This document shows positions 38,401-50,400 of a stretch of DNA of 64,000 bases, piece by piece. The notes below the pieces were generated by a model. The model was not told where the DNA came from. It was given only the letters and a program-made list of their open reading frames with translations, and did not search any database. Each line of letters opens with the position of its first letter. The stretch's first letter is position 1. The stretch lies in contig OX442427.1 in the NCBI GenBank assembly GCA_949361645.1, positions 4,096,016-4,160,015 of the forward strand. The letters are read 5' to 3'. The stretch comes from Spongilla lacustris (Eukaryota > Porifera > Demospongiae > Spongillida > Spongillidae). Both the position numbers and the translations under genes were made by a program.

Positions 38401-41400
38401 GGGGGACCGATGTGGACGCGCATTGCCATTGGGGAGCTCCCGCTGATGGGAATTAAGAAACTCGGGGGAGGGTGACGGGGGAAGGGGTTCTGAACACGGT
38501 GTCGGGGGTATTGACTCAGGTGATGAAGGCTGTGAAGGTCTCGATGCGGGTGGCTGAGATTGAGCTTGTGATGACTTTGTGCACTTACCTTGTCTTCCGG
38601 GGTAACAATCCACACAAACCTTACCGTTCCGAGCACACGAACAGTTTATGCAACGAGCGTACTTGCCGTTGCATCTGCAACACGGCATTTATTTATTATT
38701 ATTATCATTCTTATTATTATTTTTATGTGGCGTCACCACTTGGGTCTTCACGCACAAGGCTTATTCCCTGGTGCTGTTCCTCCATCTTGGCTTGCAGAGC
38801 AAGACCTGTTTGTCTGTCCCAACTGTCTTTTACTAGTGGCCAATTCACATCATTCCTCTCACCAGCGGAAGTGTTCTCATTCCTTCAATGCACCCGCTTC
38901 TTGCTCTGATGAAGTTATAGATCCACCATGGTCACAACCAACTTTGGCCGATGTATTTCAAGCTAAGTGCAACACCATCCGTCACATCCCATCTCGTGAC
39001 AAACAAGCATTCGCCCAAGTACTTTCATCGACCTTAATGGCTGTCGTACATGAAAACTCAGAGCAGGCTTGGCTTAGACTACTTATGCTTCCCAAATGTG
39101 TTCTCTTTTCTCCCAAGCGGAGAGGACGTCATCACAAGCCCATATCAGTCAGCCAGTTATGTAGCATGTGGTCTAAAGGGGAACTCCACTCTCTATGGGA
39201 TCGGATGCTATCTCAGTCTTCCTCTCAACTTGTCCATCATAAGCGACCAGAAAACTCCAACCATGCCTATAATGCTGTTTCTTTAGCTAGAGAGGAACTT
39301 CTTTCAAAGGCCTGTCAAGTCCTCACTTCTGGAGGGTTAGCACCCAACAATGACACCACCTGGGGCCTCCTGCAGTCAAAACACCCTAAAAGTGCACTAC
39401 CATCTCCTCCTATTTATTCCCAGTCAACCAAACCTATTCTGCCTCCTAACTTCAACATCATGGCAGTCCTTAACTCATTCCCTAAGGATACAGCATGTGG
39501 ACCATCTGGCTTGCGCATTCAGCACCTAATAGAAGCTGCTGAGGTGCCCCTACAATTCCCAGTCACTTCCTCTATTATAGAGATTGTCAACTTGCTTGCT
39601 TCAGGCCAGGTACCATCTCAGGTGGCAAAATACTTAGCAGGTGGCAGCCTCATTGCTCTTGAGAAAAACAAACCAGACTGCCCACCTGATGTTCGGCCTA
39701 TTGCTATAGGAGAATGCTTGAGAAGATTGACTGGAAAGTGTCTTTGTATTGTCAGTAAGCAGAAAGCCCAAGATTTCTTCTTTCCTCACCAAATGGGTGT
39801 GGCCTGCCCTTCTGGTTCTGAAAAGATAATCCATGGTCTACGCTGTTGTGTTGATAAGCATTGGTTTAGTACTGACTTCACAGTTCTCAAAATAGACTCG
39901 TGCAATGCCTTTAACTTGGTTTCCCGACAAGCTGTCCTGGATGAATGCCTCCACCATTTTCCAGAGCTGTTTCCTTGGACGCTTTGGTGTTATGGTCAAC
40001 ATCCTTCACTACTACACTCCCTGGGCACTATCAGCTCTGAATCTGGAGTACAACAAGGAGATCCCATGGGGTCTCTACTCTTCTGCTTGGTCTTAAAAAA
40101 GTTAGTCCCTGCCATTGCTGAAGATAAGGCTTGTTCTTCCCTTTTGTTTCACAAGTGGTACATTGATGATGGCGTTATTGCTGGACCCAAGCAGGTAGTT
40201 GCGCATGCTCTTTCCATCATACAGGAACTGGGTCCCCCACTAGGCCTTCATATCAACATTGCCAAATGTGAATTGTACAGCCCGTGTGACCTAAGCCTTT
40301 TTCCGTCTGACATGAAGAGGTTTACATCACCTCACTTTGAAATACTTGGAGCCCCAATTGGTGACATTCTTTTCTGTGGCAAGTTTGTTGCCCAGAAGCG
40401 TGCAGAGGCCCTGCACCTACTGAAGCAATTGGAGGAAGTTGGCTCTGTTGATCCTCAGGTGGCACTGCTCCTTTTGAGGTTATGTGGTAGTTTTTGTCGT
40501 CTGGTGCACCTGGCTAGATCAACTCCACCCTCATTGATCGTTGGTGGTCTTGCACTCTTTGATAATGATGTACGCCATTGTTTTGCTGAGTGCACCATGG
40601 TTGACACATCTGATGCAGCTTGGCAGCAAGCCCAACTTAGTTTAAGTCGTGGAGGCCTAGGGCTTCGTCGCCTTTCCCTTCATTCACCTGCTGCTTACAT
40701 AGCTTCTGCAATCGCATCCGACTGTAGCTCTCCACAAGGCAAACATCTTTTGCATGCTATTGACTTGTTCAATGCATCGGTATCTACTATGGATGAGCTC
40801 ACCATTACCTCCATCACTACTGCTAAACTAACTCAAAAACTGTTATCTGCTAAATTGGAGGACCAGCAATTTACCAAGCTATTTGCTAATGCTTCACTGC
40901 CGGATAGGGCTCGATTACTTTCAATTTCCTCGCCTCACTCCTCAGCTTGGCTATCTGTCACACCTTCCCCAAGGCTCAACCTTCATCTTGATCCCTCTGA
41001 GTTTCAAGTTGCCATTAAGTGGTGGTTAGGCCTTCCTGTGAGTCAAGGTCAGCTTTGTCCCCAATGCATGTCCCATTCTTTGGATCACTTTGGTCACCAT
41101 GCTCTGTCATGTAAAAATGGCTCCGATGTGGTTTCCCGCCACAACAGAATCCGAGACACCCTTTTCGAGTTCTGTCAGCGTGCAGGCTTGGGTGCGCAGC
41201 TTGAAGCTGGAAGCAGTCTGGGTCATGAAGCTCGACAAACGCGTCCTGCCGATGTCCTCATCCCTAACTGGGAGTTGGGCAAGCCTGCTGCAATTGATCT
41301 TTGTGTCACATCCCCGCTTAATTCAGATACCCTCCAAGTAGCGTGTGTGACACCAAGTTCAGCAGCAATGCAGGCAGAACAGAGGAAGCACCACAGTAAT

Positions 41401-44400
41401 GATGCAAAATGTGGAGAGTTAGGTTGGGTTTGCATCCCTTTGGTGGTAGAGTCCTATGGAAGTTGGGGACCTGAAGCTGAACGTAGTCTCTCCAGACTTG
41501 CCGGATGACTAGCCACCCGACTGGGGCAGCCTAAGTCCGTCACTACAAATCTGATCTATGGCAGATTAAACTTGACCCTGATAAGAGCCAACTCCAGGGC
41601 CATTCTATCTAGAGTATGTGTTTGACATTGTGTTGTGTGTTTAAATTGTATATATTATATGTATACATGTATGTAATAATTATATCATAAATATAAAAGT
41701 AAAATAATAATAATAATTATTATTATTAACAACAGAATACAGATACAGCAGGATAAATGGACAAGCACAACTACATTATTTTAATAATAATAAGGATAAC
41801 TAACTTACATTAGATGCCGCTAACAAACCTACAGTTCTACTAACCTATCCGGACATTTTCTCTCCCCATGATGGCCCTAGCCACTGACCTCACCAGTGAC
41901 ATGTTGAGGTGGCCATAGATGTCACCCAGCATTTTGGGTTTGGGAATGGCCTGGCCAATGGCAAGTAGAGAGGCGAGACGGGAAAAAACACTCTGAGCCT
42001 CCATCCCCCAGTTACCGTATGTTTCTACGGCTAGGGGGATACATGTCCACCCCAACTCCTGGCATCTGGTGTCATTGGCCACATGCTTTCTAAGTTCAGC
42101 AGCATAGGCTGCTGCACCCACAGATGTACTGGCATTGTTATTATTATTATTATTTTTAAATATAATTGCTACCCCCCCCCCACTTTCTTCCCCGCTGCCG
42201 CTGTTGTCCATCGCAGACATTAGTCCGTCACAGTCGCTACCCATTGAAACATTGCATTCCCAGCAGGTATTCATTGCTAGTCAATCGGAGCCACAGTTGC
42301 CCTCTAATGATATTCAATTGGCTCAACAACCATCCATAGTTAGACCTTACCAGTCAGGCCCTTCTCTATCCTTGGCACTATTGGGGCAATCTTCTAGTCT
42401 ATCAGATGCCAATGCTGAATCCCAAGCTTCAAAAGATAGGTTATTGTCTAGAGCTCAATCTAAGAAGCACTGTGTTGTGGAGGGGTGTTTAGGTTTTATT
42501 GCTCCCTCCATGTGGCGTGCTCACATGTCCCACCATGCTCAAGGCATTCTACCAAGTGCGGTTCCTATCTCATGGCTAGAGGAAAATGACTCATACATAT
42601 GCTCTCACTGCTCCCAGCCAGTTGCTAATTCAAGAATGTCTTCTCACTCCAGGAAATGCTCAGGTGTCGAGATCACACTATCTCAGATAGCAAACGAACC
42701 TTTAAATTCCAATGGCTTGTCCTTCAACATTCAACCATCAGTGACCCTTCCCACCTTTGAAGAAGTCTGCCAATTAAATCTCCCTACATTACGGTTTATT
42801 CCGTCTAAGTCAAGACCGGCCTTTGCCAAAGCACTGTCATCAGCTTTGAGGTGTGTCATAAGTGAAAATACGGAGGAAGCATGGCTCAAATTATTTATGC
42901 TCCCTAAGTGTGTTCTGCCTTCCACAAAGCGTGGTGGACGCCACGAAAAGCTGCAGCCAATAGATTTCCTGTGCAACCTGTGGGCCAACAATGACTTGAC
43001 TTGTCTCTGGAATTTGGCTAAAGGTCGGGCTAATGAGCTGAGGGATGGATCTGCTAAGAATAAAAACTCTCAAAGCAAACCAGTTAACATGGCTGTATCC
43101 TTTGGTAGATGTGGAATGTTGGGAAAAGCGGGCCAGACCCTGCTGTCCAGTGGCATTGCGCCTAACAATGATGCAACCTGGCAGTTATTGAAGGCCACGA
43201 ATCCAGCATCTGAAATTTCCATCATTCCAAGCGTTCTTGCAGGCTCTATTTCACTTGATCCAAACTTTGACATTGGAGCAGTCTTGAGATCCTTCCCCAA
43301 AGACACGGCAGCAGGGCCATCTGGTCTTCGTATCCAACATCTCTTGGATGTAATATCTGTCCCACTCCAAACTCCAATCACTTCCTCCCTTAGAGATGTG
43401 GTGAACCTCTTAGTGTCAGGAAAGGCTCCCCGGGCAGTATCTAAATTCATGGCTGGTGGTAGGCTAATAGCCCTAAACAAGGATAAGGAAGGTTCTCCTC
43501 CAGACATCAGACCAATTGTTGTGGGAGAATCCCTGAGAAGGTTGGCTGGAAAGTGCATTTGTGCCTCTCTCAAGGAGAAGATTTCTAGTTTTTTCCAGCC
43601 ACTACAGTTTGGAGTGGCCTGCAGGGCAGGGGCTGAGAAGATTGTCCATAGTTTACGAAATTGCATTGAAGAGCATTGGATGCAGGATGAGGATTTTGTC
43701 ATATTTAAAGTGGACATGACAAATGCAATCAACCTAGTTTCTAGACAGGCAGTCCTTGATGAATGCTCAGCTTTTTTCCCTGAAATCCTGCCCTGGGTGT
43801 CTTGGTGTTATGGCTCTCACCCAGAATTGTGGCATCCCATGGGCCATTTAAGTTCACAATCTGGAGTTCAACAAGGGGACCCGCTAGGGCCCATGCTGTT
43901 TGCTCTTGTTCTCCAGAAGCTCATTTCTACCATTGATGCGGATGATGAATGTTTACAACTTCTGCTTCAGGCATGGTACCTAGATGATGGTGTGCTTGCA
44001 GGTAAAAGGTCTGCAGTCCTACGTGCTTTGCATCTTATTGAAGAACTGGGACCTTGTCATCAATTTCTCTAAATGTGAAGTTTTCAGTCCCCAAGGCAAC
44101 CATTTGTTTCCACCAGCTGTGAAGTCATCTCTTTTGCCTAACTTAGAGATCCTTTGGGTACCGATAGGTGACTATTTGCATTGCTCTCACTTCATTGCTG
44201 AGAAATGTTCCAAGGCTAAGGTGCTGCTTGCTGCCCTAGTAGAGGTGGCTGACGCTGACCTTTATGTTGCAGCTTCTCTTCTTCGCATTTGTGGTAGTTA
44301 TTGTAAATTAGTGCATTTAGCCAGAACCACTCCGCCTAGCCTCTCATGTGAGTCCCTGAAGTTCTTTGATGAGGAGGTAAGACGTTGTTTCTCTATTTGC

Positions 44401-47400
44401 ATAGCAGCTGACATCGCAGACGATCACTGGAAGCAAGCGCAACTTAGCCTTAGCTTTGGAGGACTTGGCTTTCGTTCTTTATCCTACCACTCATGTGCTG
44501 CCTTCATCTCATCATTGTCTTCTTCAGGTTTTGGTAGTGCTAGTAATCGCCACTTGTTGAGTGCTATTTCGAAGTTCAATGGCCTTATGTCCCCTACAGA
44601 GGCCATCACAGTGGAGTCTGTTTTGTCCTCTCATCTGTCCCAGCATGCCTTGTGCAAGAAGTTGGATTATCATCTTTTTCAGTCTATCTTGATGACTTCC
44701 TCTCCTGCCAATAAGGCACGACTTCTTTCTGCCTCTGCTCCTCATGCCAGTTCTTGGCTTTCGGTTGTCCCCTCGGTGGGGTTGGGCTTGCATCTTGATC
44801 CAGCCGAGTACCAAATTGCAGTGTTGTGGTGGCTAGGTATGAACTCTTCTATTCAATCAGTGTGCCCATTCTGCCCCGATATCACTTTGGATCCTCTCGG
44901 ACATCATGCGGTATCATGCAGACATGGTGGGGATGTTGTCATCAGACACAATCGCCTGCGAAACATCTTTGCAGAGTTTTGTCGTCGTGCTCACCTATCT
45001 GTAAGAGTGGAGGTTGGTCAAGGCCTTTCAAGAGTCCAGAGTAACTCCCGTCCAGCTGATGTGCTAGTCGATGCTTGGGAAAGGGCGAAGCCAGCAGCCT
45101 TCGATGTTACTGTTACCTCCCCACTCACTCCTGCCACTTTGCATGACGCGTGTAATTCAGCAGGTGTTGCAGCTCACAAAGCAGAGTGCTGAAAGCACTC
45201 TTCCAATGACCCGAAGTGTCAGGAGCTAGGGTGGGTATGCGTTCCTCCGGCAGTGGAATAGTATGGGAACTGGGGTAAAGAGGCCTAGAACACCTTCGCT
45301 AGACTAGCTTCCATCCCCTCGATCTTTCTGCACTGCCCCAAGGCAAAGGTCTTGACAGAGATTTATAGGCGGTTGAATACTTCATTAGTGAGGTCAGTAG
45401 CTAGGGCAATCCTGTCCAGAAGATGCGTTCCAGGTTAAAGAGTGTAGCTTTAGAGTGGAACTGTGCATACAGTACATACATAGTTTACATGTAGTCTAAT
45501 GATATGTAATAACTAATACTGCTGTTGTATTTGCCGTATGATGCTTTTATTTAATAATTAAAAATAATAATAATTATTATAAATAATATTATTATGATGA
45601 AAAATCAAGGGACATGCAGAATACGTAATACATTTTACAAAGAAAGTTCATGTTCAAGTTCTTATTTACAATGGCTGCCTGGCAATCATTGCACAGGCAT
45701 GTTGCCTCTGCAATGTGATGGCCAATCTTTGGTACAGCTGATTGATAACACACGATTTTGCCTGGCCAGTGCGACCCGAAATTCTGTCCGCAAGAGTGGC
45801 AAAAACTGGTCTGCTCTCCAACCCCCATGCACCAAATGTTTCTACTGCCATGGGTATGAACAGAATGTTCTGACTGTGAAGGGCCACCAGATATTTTGTG
45901 TTCTTCTGCTCCTCCCTCCAGTGAGCTGCACAAAGCTTTTCGGTCTGTGTGTGGTTGTACAGCAATAGATGAGATTGTGTCGGGCTGACCACAGAAATAT
46001 CTATGGCTAAAGGTTTGCCTGCAGACCACGTTGGAATAAAAAGGTCAGCTGGTTTCATCAGAGTTCCAGGGAGAATGTACTGCTTTTCCAACTGAGGAGA
46101 AAGAGCAGCTTGGGATGCCATGCCATATATCACATCACGAATAGCGTTGTGTCGACTGATGCGTTCGCCATTCGTGTTGCAAACTGTGGCATGGTGTCCC
46201 GATTTGTCTTGATGTTGGTGACAAAAGGGGCATTCCGAATCCTCTGTGTATACATCTGCTCCAATCCACCACTGGGTCACAGCTCTCCACTCATGAGGAG
46301 AGAGATAGAGCCCCAAGTTGTTGTTGGGGACAACTGATAACCAAGCAGAGGCATGTGGGGCTGCTACAGCAGTAAGCCTGGCTTTGTCTTGTGGAAGAGT
46401 GGCAGGAGTACAAAGGGACAAATAAACGGTGTCATCAATAGCAGATGAAAGCTTCTTCTGTGGTGGTATGCATTGAGAAGAAGTGGCTATGCAATGGATT
46501 GGGATCACTGATTGGTTGTATGTAGCAATGGCCTTGGTGAGGTTTTGGTGATTGTCATAAACATCAGACCTGCAGACGGAGTTGGCAATTGCTTCACGAT
46601 TTTGTGTGACAGATGCTATGTATGCAGCAGCAGCATGCATACTCACACTACGGAGCCCTAGACCTCCACATTTGAGATTAATGGTGCACTGACTCCATTG
46701 ATCATCAGTTAAGGAACTGGACACAATTTTCTCAAAACACGAGCGTACTGCCGCATCAAAAACAATTGTGGAATCCTTAACCATGTCAGGAGGGACAGTT
46801 CTAATGTAATAGGAAAACTTTCCAAAAGAGGCACAGGATCTTAAAAGGGAATAAGCAACTTGTGGGTCCTCCAGTTGTTCAAATTTCTCCATTAATTGCG
46901 CAACTTTTTTGAGTTTCCCCTCTATTATTATTATTATTATTATTATTATTTATTTATGAGATATTCACAATACATAAATACACCCTATTATTACTACTGG
47001 TCTGGTACAAAACATCTGGAGAGGATGGCTACAGCGTTGGCTCTAACTAAGCAGAGGTTCAGCCTGCCATATAGCTCAGCTAGGACCACAGCCTTAGCCC
47101 TGTTGGAGCTGGTTGCAAGGCAAGAGGCCAGAAGTACCAAAGACTCCATTGCTTCTGTCCCCCAAGCACCATATGCCTCAACCACCATGAGGACACAAAC
47201 CCACCCTAGCTCCTTGCATTTGGCATCGTTTTCTTCATGCTTTCTCAGCTCAGTAGCTCTGGCAGCCTGACCTGCTGCTAGTCCCGCTTCAAGTAAAACA
47301 TTGGAGTTAAGCGGTGACGTCACAGACAAGTCAAAGGCTGCCGGCTTACCCAAAGACCAGTTGGGTACTAGGATGTCTGCAGGGCGAGTGTGGCTATGGT

Positions 47401-50400
47401 CTGCCCGTCATGAGTTAGGCTACTTCCTGCCTCCACCTTAACACTCAGATGGGCCCTGCGACAGGTCTCAGTAAGGGTGTCACGCAGTTAATTATGGCAG
47501 GTTACAACATCTCCACCACGCTTGCAGGTGAGTGCATGATGGCCAAGGGGATCCAGCACTTTTCCAGGACACAGGGGACAAATTGAGCCACCTGAGGTGT
47601 CTAGGCCCAGCCACCACTTGATGGCCACCTGGAACTCTGAAGGCTGGAGATGAAGGCCTAGCCCCTCAGAGGGAATGACTGACACCCAAGATGCAGCATG
47701 AGGGGAGGAGACAGAGAGAAGGCGTGCTCTATCTGCAGGAGAAGATTGCTCCAGTAGTACATTAAACAGGTGGCTGTCTGTTTTGTTGGAAAGCACCTTC
47801 TGATGGATAGGGGATGTCAACACACTTTCAATGCTGATCGTTTCAGATGAAGGAACAAGTGAGTTAAACAACTCTACTGCATGGATAAGGTGTTCTTGGG
47901 ACAATGGACCAGCACCAGAGGAGCTCAGACTCAGAGAGGCGATGTATGCTGCTGGGGAATGCCGACTCAGGGAGCGCATGCCCAGGCCACCCCTGCCTAA
48001 GCTGAGCTCTGCTTGCTGCCTGGCCTGATTGGAGGTGTCAACTGCTGTGCACTTGGTAAAGGCTGTCCGCATGTCATAATCAAAGGTCTTTAGGGCTGAC
48101 GAGCCTTGGGAGGGTGGTGTGCTGCGAGCAAGGTGGGCCAGCTTGCAGAATCCTGCACATTGACGTAGAAGGGAAACTGCACTCACTTCCTCCAGTTTGA
48201 GCAGGAGAGCTTTGGCTTCTTCATGTTTCTCCAAAATGAAGGAGGAGCAAAATGCCTTGTCACCAATGGGGATGCCCAAGATGACAATATTAGGGTGTGC
48301 AGTATTAGTGGTGATTTCGGACACTAACTTATTTAAAACCAGGGAGAAAAGCAGGGGACCAAGAGGATCACCCTGCTGAACTCCTTGTTCCGAATGTAAG
48401 GTGCCCAAAGGATGCCACAGAAAGGGGTGCTGACTGTAACACCAGGTGGCCCAAGGAAGCAGCTCAGGGAAGTGTTTGCTACACTCTGATAGGATAGCCC
48501 CTCGCGAGACCATATTGAAGGCGTTCTTCATTAACGATAATAAATATTCACAATACATAAATACACCCTATTATTACTACTTATTATGACTACTGGTCTG
48601 GTACAAAGCATCTGGAGAGGATGGCTACAGCGTTGGCTCCAACTAAGCAGAGGTTCAGCCAGCCATATAGCTCAGCTAGGACCACAGCCTTAGCCCTGTT
48701 GGAGCTTATCATTATTATTATTATTATGAATACAATACAACGGTTACAAGCAAAGTACAAATGAATATATGTATACATGCACATTATTATTATTATTATT
48801 ATTAAAACATCTGTAACACCCTCACCTGGATCACATTCCCACCTTGAGCCCAATGCATTAATTGCTTTGAAGTGGTGGTTAGGCATTGGTGTCTCGGAAG
48901 GATCTACTTGTGTGTATTGCCCTAACCATTCACTGGACCACCTTGGCCATCACTCCCTGACATGCAAACGTGGTGGTGATGTGGTTACACGCCACAACAG
49001 ATTAAGGGATGTTTTAGTAGAGTATTGCCACCTTGCACATGTTGGCTGTCATGTAGAGATGGGAAGTGGATGGGGATCAGAGAAGAGCAGGACACGGCCA
49101 GCTGATGTTCTGATTCTTAACTGGTCATTAGGCAAACCAGTTGCACTTGACCTTACTGTCACATCACCACTCAATGCTGAAATAATTTTCGAAGCGAGTG
49201 TGACAGCTGGGTCTGCAGCTTATGCAGTAGAACAGAGAAAGCATGTTGCAAATGACCCCAAGTGCAATGAGTTGGGTTGGGTTTGTATCCCCCTTGCAGT
49301 AGAACTTTATGGGTGTTAGGGATCGGAAGCCAGGCAAACTCTATCTCGGCTTGGATCACGTCTAGCTTGTCAGCTGCGTTGTTCCAAATCCCAGGCTATC
49401 ACCTGTCTCTATGGAAATCTTAGCATAACTCTGGTGAGGGCAAATGCTAGAGCTCTGCTAGCAAGGTGTGCAGGCTGTAAGGATGGTCCAGGCGATGATT
49501 TCTTAGAATAGGTTTTCACATTTGTATAATTGCTCTATATGTATCTTGTATGTATGTAGTATAATTATATATTATAAAAAAACAAAACAAAAAAAACAAA
49601 AAACAAAACAGAAACAGCAGGATAAATGGACAAACACAATTAACAATAATAAGGATAACTAACTTACATTAGATGCCGCTAACAAACCTACAGTTCTACT
49701 AACCTATCTGGACATTTTCTCTCCCCATGATGGCCCTAGCCACTGACCTCACCAGTGACATGTTGAGGTGGCCATAGATGTCACCCAGCATTTTGGGTTT
49801 GGGAATGGCCTGGCCAATGGCAAGTAGAGAGGCGAGACGGGAAAAAACACTCTGAGCCTCCATCCCCCAGTTACCGTATGTTTCTACGGCTAGGGGGATA
49901 CATGTCCACCCCAACTCCTGGCATCTGGTGTCATTGGCCACATGCTTTAAAAGTTCAGCAGCATAGGCTGCTGCTCCCACAGATGTACTGGCATTGTTGA
50001 GGGTTACTGGTGTGAGGGGTGAAGCAACAGTAACGTCAAAGGCCGCAGGCTTTCCTCTGTCCCATCTCTGAACAAGGACATCCGCAGGGCGAGAGTTAAC
50101 ATGGTCCCTAGCTAAGCCATACCCCGCTTCAACCCTCACAGAAAGATGGGCCCAGCGGCAAAAGTTAGCAAAGATATCCCACAAGTGATTGTGCCTTGCA
50201 ACCACATCACCACCATGTCTGCAGGAGGCTGCATGATGACCTAAAGGGTCAAGGGCAATATCAGGACATTGTGGACACAGGGAACCTCCAGAGGTGTCAA
50301 GACCCAACCACCATCTAAGTGCTATCTATCATTCAGCAGAGTTAAGGTGCAGATCCAGACCAGTAGAAGGGATGACTGAGATCCAAGAACTCGCATGAGG

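Larger units (their letters stand above)
34001..38688 (-). mobile_element. Copy B: full-length retrotransposon with an internal duplication and a hairpin
   Basis: The 3' end runs into TAA (33987-34000 on plus as TTA). The 5' end is at the ATG at 38688, directly next to the TTA tract 38689-38721. All domains are present. Three lesions break it: a frame change near 37,890 in the Pro-rich linker, a 488-bp tandem duplication (about 36469-36956 and 36957-37444), and a perfect 36-bp inverted duplication at 34325-34400. Confidence 0.85.
42157..45560 (+). mobile_element. Copy F: 5'-truncated retrotransposon, decayed C-terminus
   Basis: Begins in the Pro/Ser-rich linker straight after the TTA tract and ends in AATAATAATAAT at about 45,561-45,575, tail-to-tail with copy G. 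It has a frameshift/deletion near 44,050 and several stops after 45,190 (text QELGWVCVPPAVE, then a stop, then YGNWGKEA and a stop). Confidence 0.85.

Noticed and set aside
38160..38456. Plus-strand frames opposite the copy B N-terminus
   Set aside because: They are shadows of the Pro/Ser-rich linker on the minus strand (Gly/Ala/Glu-rich antisense).
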